DNA from: Phenylobacterium sp.
GTDB taxonomy: Bacteria > Pseudomonadota > Alphaproteobacteria > Caulobacterales > Caulobacteraceae
Assembly: GCF_030679875.1 (NCBI RefSeq)
Contig: NZ_JAUXSP010000018.1
Coordinates: forward strand, 62,001-126,000
Direction: 5' to 3'
DNA: 64,000 nucleotides
In this document: piece by piece, positions 25,007 to 32,958 of the stretch
How positions within the stretch are numbered: the stretch's first letter is position 1
Layout of the letters: each line of letters opens with the position of its first letter
The notes under the pieces: model-generated
What the model was told of the DNA's origin: nothing
Seen by the model: the letters and a program-made list of their open reading frames with translations, nothing else
Databases searched by the model: none
Translations under genes and position numbers: made by a program

Positions 25007-27385
25007 ATGCACAAGATTCGCATGGACGCCCGGATCGCCACCGATTCCCCAACCCGTGAGAGCGCGCTTGACGGGCGGCTCGCCCGGGCTCTTGCCGCCG
25101 TCTCTCATGGGATGGCGTTGATCGACCTGCAGGGGGCGATCACCTGGGTCAATGACAGCTTCACCTCAATCACCGGCTACACCTCCGAGGAGGCGGTTGG
25201 TCAAAACGCGGCCGACCTTCTGCTTGGCCCTGCTGGCCAGACCGAAGAGGCCCAGATCACCCGTCGACTGCATGCGCGCTACGGGCACCGCGCCGAGGCC
25301 TCTGCGCGGCGCAAGAGCGGTGAGACCTACTGGGTGGACGCCGACCTGCGCCCGGTCTCGGACTCCGCCGGCGAGCTTGAGAGCTACGTCCTCACCCTCG
25401 CCGACATCACCGAAATCCGAGACGCCCAGCGTCGATCTGAAGCCGCCTCGACCGCCTTGCGCGACGCCGCCCGCATGGCCGGACTCGGCGGTTGGGAGAT
25501 CAATTTTGGTACTGCAGAAATAGACTATAGCCCAGAACTGGGCGCCATGATGGGGCGAACCGAGTCCTCTGAAAGTCTCCGGACCGCCATCGAGGTCTAT
25601 CTGCCCGAGCACCGGGATGCTGTGATGAGCGCCGTCATCGCAACCGTGCAGAACGGTGAACGCATGGACTTCGAGGCTGAGGCGCTGACAGGTGATGGCC
25701 GGCGAATCTGGCTTCGCGTGATGGGGGTCGCAGAAGTCATCGATGGGGTTTGCGTGGCGGTGCGGGGCGCGAGCCAGGACATCACAACCATGCGTCGCGC
25801 GTTGGGTGAGCTGCGGGAATCCGAAGGCTTCGCCCGCGGCGTCATCGACGGCATCGCCGCCATGGTGGCGGTGATCGACGCCAACGGCCAACTGATTGAG
25901 GCCAACCGCAGCTTCCGGAACGCTGGCGGCGCCCGTTCATCGCCGGAGCAGACCCCCCGTCTGAACATGTTTGAGATTTTCCGCCGGTTGCCTGGGGGCC
26001 ATGGTCGGTCCCTGGAGCGTGGTATCCGGGCGGTGATCGACGGGCAAAGGGAGACCTTTACCCGCACCTATGAAGCGATGAGTGGGGAGTGGTTCCGGCT
26101 CAGCGCCTCGCGGTTTGTCGGGGATGGCCCTGTCCGTGTGGTGATTTTCACCCAGTCCATCGCAGACCTGAAGCGTTCAGAACGACGACTGCGCACCCTG
26201 AACACCAATCTCAAGCGGGCCCGCGATCAGGCTGATGCGGCCAACCTGGCCAAGAGCGCCTTCCTGGCCACGATGAGCCATGAGATCCGAACCCCGCTCA
26301 ACGGTGTGCTGGGCATGGCCCAGGCCATGGCCCGTGAGGACCTGCCGCAAAATCAGAAGGAACGCCTGGCGGTGATCCGCCAGGCCGGCGAAACCCTCCT
26401 GGTCCTGCTGAATGATCTGCTGGACCTTTCCCGGATCGAGGCTGGACGGCTCGAGTTGGAAAACGGCGTAGTGGACATCGCCCAGATCGCCAAGGGGGCG
26501 CAGAGCACCTTCACCACACTTGCCGCTGAAAAGGACCTTTCCTTCAGCCTGACGATCGACCCCCAAACGCCGGCCTACTGGTGGGGGGACTCCAATCGGG
26601 TTCGGCAGATCCTGTACAATCTGGTGTCCAACGCCGTGAAGTTCACCGCCCGCGGATCGGTCGAGGTGAAGGTGACCAGCAGGAATGGCGACCTGGTCAT
26701 GGCCGTCTCAGACACCGGGCACGGTATCGCGCCGGAGCGCCTCGGCGCCCTGTTCGAGAAGTTCGTCCAAGCCGATACCTCGACCACGCGGAAATTCGGC
26801 GGCTCTGGCCTCGGCCTGGCGATCTGCCGGGAATTGTCCAGCCTCATGGGCGGTACGATCAGCGTGCAAAGCGTCCTCGAGCGCGGATCCACCTTTACGG
26901 TGAAGCTGCCCCTCAAGGTGGCCACGGCGCCCATGGCCGAAGATGCCCTGCCAGACGCAGTTCACGGCCTTCACCTTGCGCACCAAGGCCCCCTGCGCAT
27001 CCTGGCGGCAGAGGACAATCCCATGAACCAGCTGGTCCTGAAGACCCTGCTCGCCCCGCTCATGATCGACCTCCATCTCGTGGACGATGGGGAGGACGCC
27101 GTCGCCGCCTGGGCTGATGGCCAGTGGGACGCCATTCTGATGGACGTGCAGATGCCGCGGATGGATGGCCCGACCGCCACGCGGATGATCCGGATACGGG
27201 AAGAGGCCGAGGGTCGCCCCCGCACCCCGATCATCGCCCTGACGGCGAACGCCATGTCTCACCATGAGCGCGAATACCTCGAGGCTGGTATGGACGCGCT
27301 GACCCCCAAGCCCATTGAGCTCGAACGGCTCCTCGGCGCCCTGGACATGTTGCTGGCCGGCGCCCCATCTTCCAGCCGGGCGTGA
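25007..27385 (+). CDS. PAS-containing hybrid sensor histidine kinase with receiver domain
   Basis: A cytoplasmic two-component hybrid kinase of 792 residues with no membrane segment. Domains in order are PAS (about 25-138), PAS/PAC (150-265), a third PAS-like region (275-390), HisKA with phosphorylation site H425 in MSHEIRTPLNG, HATPase (about 515-635; N538, DTGHGIA 569-575, GGSGLGLA 598-605) and a receiver (about 663-785) with phosphoacceptor D713 in LMDVQMPRMDG. A short coiled region (390-415) links the PAS set to HisKA. The partner phosphotransfer protein is not in the window and the PAS ligand is unknown. TTAACC lies just before the start codon. Confidence 0.93.
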   Translation: MHKIRMDARIATDSPTRESALDGRLARALAAVSHGMALIDLQGAITWVNDSFTSITGYTSEEAVGQNAADLLLGPAGQTEEAQITRRLHARYGHRAEASARRKSGETYWVDADLRPVSDSAGELESYVLTLADITEIRDAQRRSEAASTALRDAARMAGLGGWEINFGTAEIDYSPELGAMMGRTESSESLRTAIEVYLPEHRDAVMSAVIATVQNGERMDFEAEALTGDGRRIWLRVMGVAEVIDGVCVAVRGASQDITTMRRALGELRESEGFARGVIDGIAAMVAVIDANGQLIEANRSFRNAGGARSSPEQTPRLNMFEIFRRLPGGHGRSLERGIRAVIDGQRETFTRTYEAMSGEWFRLSASRFVGDGPVRVVIFTQSIADLKRSERRLRTLNTNLKRARDQADAANLAKSAFLATMSHEIRTPLNGVLGMAQAMAREDLPQNQKERLAVIRQAGETLLVLLNDLLDLSRIEAGRLELENGVVDIAQIAKGAQSTFTTLAAEKDLSFSLTIDPQTPAYWWGDSNRVRQILYNLVSNAVKFTARGSVEVKVTSRNGDLVMAVSDTGHGIAPERLGALFEKFVQADTSTTRKFGGSGLGLAICRELSSLMGGTISVQSVLERGSTFTVKLPLKVATAPMAEDALPDAVHGLHLAHQGPLRILAAEDNPMNQLVLKTLLAPLMIDLHLVDDGEDAVAAWADGQWDAILMDVQMPRMDGPTATRMIRIREEAEGRPRTPIIALTANAMSHHEREYLEAGMDALTPKPIELERLLGALDMLLAGAPSSSRA

Positions 27386-27400
27386 GGGAGCGATAGAGCG

Positions 27401-27508
27401 ATGCCGGAGTGGGCGCGTGTGATTTATCTGCTGCTGGCGGCCGTCCTGGTGGCGCCGGCCGCCTTCGCCATCATCGCGCGCTGGGTACGTCGTCGGCCGC
27501 GCGACTGA
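27401..27508 (+). CDS. Small single-span membrane protein, 35 residues
   Basis: A short frame begins MPEWARVIYLLL, runs through a hydrophobic stretch (about residues 7-27) and ends in WVRRRPRD. That topology fits a small inner-membrane protein with a positive cytoplasmic tail. GGGAG lies about 10 bases before the ATG. It starts 15 bases after the hybrid kinase stop, so it could be co-transcribed with it. No known family is recognised; it needs conservation to be accepted as real. Confidence 0.5.
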   Translation: MPEWARVIYLLLAAVLVAPAAFAIIARWVRRRPRD

Positions 27509-27520
27509 CAGCTCAGCCGC

Positions 27521-27844
27521 CTACCCGCAGCGGACCTCTTTGATCAGTCCGGTATCGGCGTCGTAGAAAAAGTTCAGCCTGCGGGGATGGAAGTCCATCG
27601 TCACCGGACAGGTGGTGCAGGCGACGCGCTGCAGTCCCGGGTTGACCGGAACCGGGATCTCGCTGCGATGCCGACCCACAAGGCGCTGAGCCTGGGCGGC
27701 TCCGCACTGGTCAGCCACAGGCGCGGGCGCCGGGCGCGGCGCAGGTTGCGGACCGGTTGTGGGCGGCGCCGCAGAGGGCTCGCTGGCGCAGGCGCCCAGA
27801 AGGACCAGGCTAGCGCCAAGAATGAGGGCGAGTTTGTGCGTCAT
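27521..27844 (-). CDS. Lipoprotein with peptidase inhibitor I78-type domain
   Basis: A 107-residue exported lipoprotein. It begins MTHKLALILGASLVLLGAC, a signal peptide with lipobox LLGAC (cysteine at about 19). A Pro/Ala linker follows, then a 60-residue domain with QCGAAQAQRLVGRHRSEIP, CPVTMDFHPRRLNFFYD and GLIKEVRCG. This matches the I78 (potato inhibitor I-like) family, whose members inhibit serine peptidases. The added CTTC cysteine pair is unusual. Its start overlaps the holC stop (ATGA, 27841-27844). It lies in an operon that begins with pepA, but I78 inhibitors do not target metallo-aminopeptidases as far as I know. Confidence 0.82.
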   Translation of the reverse strand: MTHKLALILGASLVLLGACASEPSAAPPTTGPQPAPRPAPAPVADQCGAAQAQRLVGRHRSEIPVPVNPGLQRVACTTCPVTMDFHPRRLNFFYDADTGLIKEVRCG

Positions 27845-28299
27845 GCCTGTTTCTCCCAACCACGGACCATTTGTTTCCAGTAACTCACCGGAAGCCCTGA
27901 CGCCTTGATGGCACGCCATTGCGCCCGCGCTGTGGCGAGGGCGGCCGCATCGCGCCCATCGAACAGGACGATGCAACGGACGAAGCCGTCAAGGGGTCCC
28001 GCCTCCGCCCCATCCAGCAGAAACACCACGTCGGCGTCGCTGGGATTATCCATCCCAGCGGTGAGCAAGATGGGCTGCTGGGCGGCATGGGGCTCCTCGA
28101 CCCGCCCGTGCGCCAGAAAGCTGTCGTCGCGATAGGTCCAGAGGTGGCTGTCGAGGTGTTCAAGGCGTTCGACGAGGCGTGAGCGGACCAGGGCCTTCCA
28201 GCCCCGGGCCAGGGTTCGCTCCAGAAGCTCCGGCAGCACCTGATCAAGGTCTGACCGCTCCATGTGATAGAACCAGACTTCGCAAGGCGCCTCAGCCAT
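27841..28299 (-). CDS. holC: DNA polymerase III chi subunit
   Basis: HolC links the clamp loader to single-strand binding protein. The 152-residue protein has the chi pattern: CEVWFYHMERSDLDQVLPELLERTLARGWKALVR, LEHLDSHLWTYRDDSFLAHGR and QPILLTAGMDNPSDADVVFLLDG. The ATG at 28299 is chosen because it lies just before the conserved start; 28332 would add 11 residues. It overlaps the upstream hydrolase by 8 bases and the I78 gene by 4. A pepA-holC pairing is conserved in proteobacteria, here interrupted by a hydrolase gene. Confidence 0.9.
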   Translation of the reverse strand: MAEAPCEVWFYHMERSDLDQVLPELLERTLARGWKALVRSRLVERLEHLDSHLWTYRDDSFLAHGRVEEPHAAQQPILLTAGMDNPSDADVVFLLDGAEAGPLDGFVRCIVLFDGRDAAALATARAQWRAIKASGLPVSYWKQMVRGWEKQA

Positions 28300-28993
28300 G
28301 GGGCGCCTCATTGAGCGCCTGCCCCAGGTCAAAGATCGAGGCGGCCACCACCCGTGACGCGGTCAGGGGCGAGAGGTGATTGAGTTGCAGTCTGCGCGCT
28401 GGCCAGCCGAGCCCCCTCGCCGCCTGGGCCTGATCTTCATAGGCGCCGCTGAGCTGCAGATACGCGCCGGGCCCGGCCAGCCCCCCTGGTGGCGCGATCT
28501 CCTCGAAATAGGCCAGCGGCAGCGGCCCCAGTTCGGCCAGGAGATCACGGCGCAGATCGTCATCAGGGACAAGTCGCGCCAGGGCTCCAGGCGGCCACCA
28601 GCCATCCCATGAGGGCAGCTCCCCCCCCTGTGAGCCCAGGGTCAGGTCCTGGCGCAGGCCCGGCGGAGCGGTGTCCAACCAGCATTGCCCCGGGTGAGGA
28701 AGGATGGCGTCGACGAGGATCGTGGCCGCCACGGGCGCTGAGAGCGCCGCCGCCAGGGCGGGAATCAGCGCCCCGGCGCCGCTATGGGCGACCAGAAGGA
28801 CCGGCTCGCGCCCCGCAGCATCCACCGTTCCTGCGAGCTCGGTCGCCAGGGTACGATAGAAGTCTCCCCCCACCTGCGACAGGGGAGGCCAGGCCGGAGT
28901 CTCGGCGTGGGCGCCCCGGCCGCGCAGATCCTCGGCCACCGCCTGCCAGGTCAGGGGACCCAGCAGGGGACTATGCAACAGGACGAACCGCAC
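28292..28993 (-). CDS. Alpha/beta hydrolase of unknown substrate
   Basis: A 233-residue alpha/beta-hydrolase fold protein. It has an N-terminal strand FVLLHSPLLGPLTW, the nucleophile elbow LVAHSGAGALIPAL (serine nucleophile at about 71) and a predicted acid/histidine region with LNHLSPLTASRVV near the C-terminus. The sequence is related to uncharacterised hydrolases; no substrate can be named. It sits between pepA (29 bases upstream) and holC (8-base overlap) in the same operon. Confidence 0.75.
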   Translation of the reverse strand: MRFVLLHSPLLGPLTWQAVAEDLRGRGAHAETPAWPPLSQVGGDFYRTLATELAGTVDAAGREPVLLVAHSGAGALIPALAAALSAPVAATILVDAILPHPGQCWLDTAPPGLRQDLTLGSQGGELPSWDGWWPPGALARLVPDDDLRRDLLAELGPLPLAYFEEIAPPGGLAGPGAYLQLSGAYEDQAQAARGLGWPARRLQLNHLSPLTASRVVAASIFDLGQALNEAPHG

Positions 28994-29022
28994 CGCGCCC
29001 TCCCCGTCCCGACAGGCTTCGA

Positions 29023-30507
29023 TCAGCTCTCGTATCTGTCCGCCACCATCCGATTGAGCAGCCTGACGCCGTAGCCCGTGGCGCCCTCAGGAAGGGTGGG
29101 CACGCTGGACGGCTTCTTCCAGGCGGTGGAGGCGATATCCATGTGCGCCCAAGGCAGATCGTTGACGAACCGCTGCAGGAAGAGGGCCGCGGTGATAGAG
29201 CCCCCGGCCCGGCCGCCGGTGTTCTTCATGTCGGCGATCATGCTGTCGATCTGCTTGTCGTAGGCCGGCGGCAGCGGCATCCGCCAGAGGGGCTCGGCCT
29301 CGGCCTTGGAGGCGGCCAGCAGATTGTCGGCAAGTTCGTCATTGTTGGAGAAGACGCCGGCGTAGTCGTTGCCCAGGCTGATGATGATCGCCCCGGTCAG
29401 GGTGGCCAGGTCGACCATGAACTTCGGCTTGAAGCGGTCCTGGCAGTACCAGAGGGCGTCGGCCAGCACGAGGCGGCCCTCGGCGTCGGTGTTGATGATC
29501 TCAATGGTCTGGCCAGACATGCTGGTGACCACGTCCCCCGGGCGCTGGGCGTCGCCGTCGGGCATGTTCTCCACGAGACCCAGAACGCCCACGGCGTTGA
29601 CCTTGGCCTTGCGGCCGGCCAGGGCGTGCATGAGACCGGCCACGGCGGCGGCGCCGCCCATGTCCCACTTCATGTCCTCCATGCCTTCGGCGGGCTTGAT
29701 CGAGATGCCGCCCGTATCGAAGCACACGCCCTTGCCTACGAAGGCGATGGGCTGAGCCGCAGGATCGGCGGCGCCGTTCCACCGCATGATGGCCAGCTGG
29801 CTTTCCCGGGCGCTGCCTTGGCCGACGCCGAGCAGTGAGCCCATGCCGAGTTTCTGCATTTCGGCCTCACCGAGAATCTCGACCTCAAGGCCGAGAGTCT
29901 CCAGCGCTTTGACGCGGCGGGCGAACTCGACGGGGTAGAGGATGTTCGGCGGCTCAGAGACCAGGTCGCGGGCAAAGGCGATCCCGTCGGCCAGGGCGGC
30001 CAGGGTTGTGAAGGCCGCCTGCGCAGCCTCGACATCGGCGCAAACAAATTCAGCCCGGACCACGGAGGGCTTCTTGTCGGCGGCCTCCTTCGTTCGGTAG
30101 CGGTCGAACCGGTAGGCGCCCAGGCGCACCCCCAGGGCCGCCCGTTCGGGCTGTGCCGTCGCCTCATCGGCGAATGCGACTCGAAGGCCTGTCAGGCCCG
30201 AGAGCTTGACCGCGCTATAGGCGCTGGCGGCGGCATGCTCCGCGCCGACCGCGTCGAACGCGTCGCGCTTGCCTGCGCCCACCAGAACCAGACGCGCCGC
30301 GGAGTGGCCGGCCGGCGCAACGAAATCCAGGACCTGCCCCTTGGCGCCGGTAAAGCGGCCTTGCGCCAGGGCGCGACCGACCACACCTCCAGCGAGGCTG
30401 TCGGCTTCGGCGGCTGCGCCGGAGAGCACAGCGCCCTCGAAAACGATGATGGCCAACGCCGAATTCTCGGGGAGGTCGGCCGCGGCCGTGACGAATTGGA
30501 TGTCCAT
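29023..30507 (-). CDS. pepA: Leucyl aminopeptidase (M17)
   Basis: PepA is a cytosolic di-metal aminopeptidase that trims N-terminal residues from peptides. The 494-residue protein has the N-terminal macro-like domain and the M17 catalytic domain: [17 protein letters not shown], the family signature [14 protein letters not shown], and the metal/catalytic residues around [14 protein letters not shown]. The C-terminal [10 protein letters not shown] is typical. The ATG at 30507 (MDIQFV) is chosen over 30528 on family length. It is divergent from lptF, as in other alphaproteobacteria. Confidence 0.95.
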   Translation of the reverse strand: MDIQFVTAAADLPENSALAIIVFEGAVLSGAAAEADSLAGGVVGRALAQGRFTGAKGQVLDFVAPAGHSAARLVLVGAGKRDAFDAVGAEHAAASAYSAVKLSGLTGLRVAFADEATAQPERAALGVRLGAYRFDRYRTKEAADKKPSVVRAEFVCADVEAAQAAFTTLAALADGIAFARDLVSEPPNILYPVEFARRVKALETLGLEVEILGEAEMQKLGMGSLLGVGQGSARESQLAIMRWNGAADPAAQPIAFVGKGVCFDTGGISIKPAEGMEDMKWDMGGAAAVAGLMHALAGRKAKVNAVGVLGLVENMPDGDAQRPGDVVTSMSGQTIEIINTDAEGRLVLADALWYCQDRFKPKFMVDLATLTGAIIISLGNDYAGVFSNNDELADNLLAASKAEAEPLWRMPLPPAYDKQIDSMIADMKNTGGRAGGSITAALFLQRFVNDLPWAHMDIASTAWKKPSSVPTLPEGATGYGVRLLNRMVADRYES

Positions 30508-30660
30508 GCGATATCTCAACCAAAGCAAAGCTGAAGGCGCTCCGCCACCAGGCCGCCTAGACTGGCGTCACCTGCGGCGGTTGTGTGGCGCGGCGACGCA
30601 TGGTTTAGAACAGCTTCGCGCCCAGGGCGCGCCAAATCAGCCCGGCGACGCCTTTTTTCC

Positions 30661-31803
30661 ATGCGCCTGATAGACCGATATCTGCTTCGCCAGCTCCTGG
30701 GCCCGACCCTGCTGGCGACGCTCGCGTTGACGGCGGTGGCCCTGCTGAGTCAGAGCCTGTCGGCCCTTGATGTCATCATAAACCAGCGTCAGAGCGCCGG
30801 CGTCTTCCTGAAGATCACCCTGCTGGCCATGCCGCAGCTGATCAACATGGTCATGCCGCTGGCCCTGTTCGTGGCCGCCCTGGTGGCGCTCAACCGCCTG
30901 CAGAGCGAGCAGGAACTCGTGGTGTGCTTCGCCGGCGGCATGAGCCGCTGGCGGGTCATCGCGCCACCCATGCGGCTAGCTGTGGTTGTCGCCCTATTGG
31001 CCCTGGTGCTGAATCTGTTCATCCAGCCGGCGTCCTACCGGGAACTGAGAGAAACCCTGTTTGACGTGCGCACCGACCTGGCCGCCACACTGGTTCGCGA
31101 AGGTGAGTTCACAGAGCCCGCGCCGGGTCTGACGGTCTATGCCCAGAGCGTGGACAGTCGCGGTCGGATGGGCAACCTGTTCATCCATGTGGCCGAGAGC
31201 GACGGCAAGGCCACGACCTACACCGCCGATGAGGGCCGCATGGCGACCCGAGCAGGGGCGCCGGTCCTGGTGATGTCCCGCGGCTCCACACAGGAGTTCA
31301 GCGCGACAGGCGTTCTGAACTATCTCACCTTCGACGAGTACATCTTCGATCTAGGGCCTCTGGTCGCCTCAGACGAGCTGGTCCACTACAAGCCCTCCGA
31401 CCGATATCTGCACGAGCTGTTCTTCCCCGACCTGGAGCAGGATTGGGAGCGCCGGAACCGCCTGGATATGTTAGCCGAGGGGCACGCCCGCCTGGCGACG
31501 CCCCTATACAACATCGCCTTCATGGCCCTGGCCCTGGCCGCCATCCTGGGTGGGGGTTATGACCGGATGGGCTATGGTCGGCGGATCGCCTGGGCCGGGG
31601 GGGCCGCAGCCTTGACCCGAATCCTGGGCTTCGTCGTTCAGGCGGCCGCAGAATCCAGCGCCTGGCTCAATCTTCTTCAGTACGCCGTGCCGCTTCTGGC
31701 GATCACGCTCGCGCTGCGCAGCGTCTTCCGACAGCGCGTGTCCCGGTTCATCGACATGCGCAAACGCCCGGTGCGCATCGCCAGGGCTGGAGCCTCGGCA
31801 TGA
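30661..31803 (+). CDS. lptF: LPS export ABC transporter permease LptF
   Basis: LptF with LptG and LptB2 extracts LPS from the inner membrane and pushes it along the Lpt bridge. The 380-residue protein starts MRLIDRYLLRQLLGPTLLATL, has three N-terminal membrane helices, a periplasmic beta-jellyroll domain (about 120-270) and three C-terminal helices (IAFMALALAAILGGG onward). The ATG at 30661 is chosen because the frame before it has no family resemblance. It overlaps lptG by 4 bases (31800-31803). Confidence 0.94.
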   Translation: MRLIDRYLLRQLLGPTLLATLALTAVALLSQSLSALDVIINQRQSAGVFLKITLLAMPQLINMVMPLALFVAALVALNRLQSEQELVVCFAGGMSRWRVIAPPMRLAVVVALLALVLNLFIQPASYRELRETLFDVRTDLAATLVREGEFTEPAPGLTVYAQSVDSRGRMGNLFIHVAESDGKATTYTADEGRMATRAGAPVLVMSRGSTQEFSATGVLNYLTFDEYIFDLGPLVASDELVHYKPSDRYLHELFFPDLEQDWERRNRLDMLAEGHARLATPLYNIAFMALALAAILGGGYDRMGYGRRIAWAGGAAALTRILGFVVQAAAESSAWLNLLQYAVPLLAITLALRSVFRQRVSRFIDMRKRPVRIARAGASA

Positions 31804-32900
31804 GGTTCGGACGAATTGAAGCCTATGTGCTCTCGCGGAGCCTGCTGAGCGTCGGCGTCGCCCTGGCGGTGATCACCGCGGTGATCATCCTCGTTCAGTT
31901 TGTGGAGCTGTCCCGCTCCGTGGGCGTGCGCGCCGAGGTCAGCGTCGCCGAGCTGTTTGGCCTGACCGCCCTGGGCACACCCAGCCTGGTGCTCGTGCTG
32001 CTGCCCTTCGTCTTCCTGTTTGGCTGCATGGCGGCCTATGTCAGCCTCAACCGACGCAGCGAACTGGTCGCCATGCGCGCGGCCGGGGTTTCAGCGTGGC
32101 GCTTCATCCTGCCGACCGCGGTGGCCGCGGCGCTCGTGGGCGCGATCTCAGTCACCCTCCTGAACCCCCTGGCGGCGGCGGCCAACGCCCGATTTGGCAT
32201 CGAGCGGGCGCGGATCATGGACAACTATCTGGTCGACGCGCCTGAGGACATCTGGCTGCGGCAGGGCGATGAGCGGAGCCAGATCGTCATTCACGCCAAG
32301 GACCGCGACATCATCGACGGGACAGTGGTCCTGCGGGGCGTGTCCCTGTTCATCTACCAGAAGAACGAAGCCGGCATTCCGGAGTTCAGGCGGCGGCTGG
32401 AGGCTGCAGAAGCGCGCCTGCTCCCCGGTTTTTGGCGATTGACCGACGTTCGCGAGGCCGCAGCTGGTGAAAGCTCCGTGCGCTCAGAGAGCCTGTCACT
32501 CCGCTCCAGCCTGGACAGCGAATCGGCGCTTGAACGCTTCGCATCTCCGCAGGCCATCGCCTTCTGGCGACTGCCGGCCGCCATCAGAACCACCGAGCAG
32601 GCGGGGTTCAGCGCCAGCCGCTATCAGTTGCGCTTCCAACAACTCCTGGCGACCCCGCTGTTGTTCGCCGCGATGACGATCCTCGCCGCAGCCTTCTCCC
32701 TGCGTTTGGCTCGCCTTGGTGGGCTGGCGGGTCTGGCCGGCGCTGGCGTAGCACTGGGTTTTGTCTTTTTCTTCCTGAACGAATTCGCCGGCGCCCTGGC
32801 CAATGCAGACATAATTCCCCTGGCCGCCGCCGCCTGGGCGCCGCCTGTGATCGCCCTCCTGTCGGGCCTCACACTGCTCTGCTACACCGAAGACGGTTGA
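31800..32900 (+). CDS. lptG: LPS export ABC transporter permease LptG
   Basis: The second LptB2FG permease, 366 residues. Three helices (SLLSVGVALAVITAVIIL; FGLTALGTPSLVLVLLPFVFLFGC; LPTAVAAALVGAISVTLL) precede the periplasmic jellyroll domain (about 125-265). Three helices follow to the C-terminus. The coupling segment RRSELVAMRAAGVSAWRF, which contacts LptB, is clear. The ATG overlaps the lptF stop (ATGA). lptD follows after 58 bases, so all the export machinery except lptA, lptB, lptC and lptE is here. Confidence 0.94.
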   Translation: MRFGRIEAYVLSRSLLSVGVALAVITAVIILVQFVELSRSVGVRAEVSVAELFGLTALGTPSLVLVLLPFVFLFGCMAAYVSLNRRSELVAMRAAGVSAWRFILPTAVAAALVGAISVTLLNPLAAAANARFGIERARIMDNYLVDAPEDIWLRQGDERSQIVIHAKDRDIIDGTVVLRGVSLFIYQKNEAGIPEFRRRLEAAEARLLPGFWRLTDVREAAAGESSVRSESLSLRSSLDSESALERFASPQAIAFWRLPAAIRTTEQAGFSASRYQLRFQQLLATPLLFAAMTILAAAFSLRLARLGGLAGLAGAGVALGFVFFFLNEFAGALANADIIPLAAAAWAPPVIALLSGLTLLCYTEDG

Positions 32901-32958
32901 AAGACGCCGCCACGCCGCTATTCCCTGCGCACGGCCCGCGGCAAGAAGGGATTCACGT

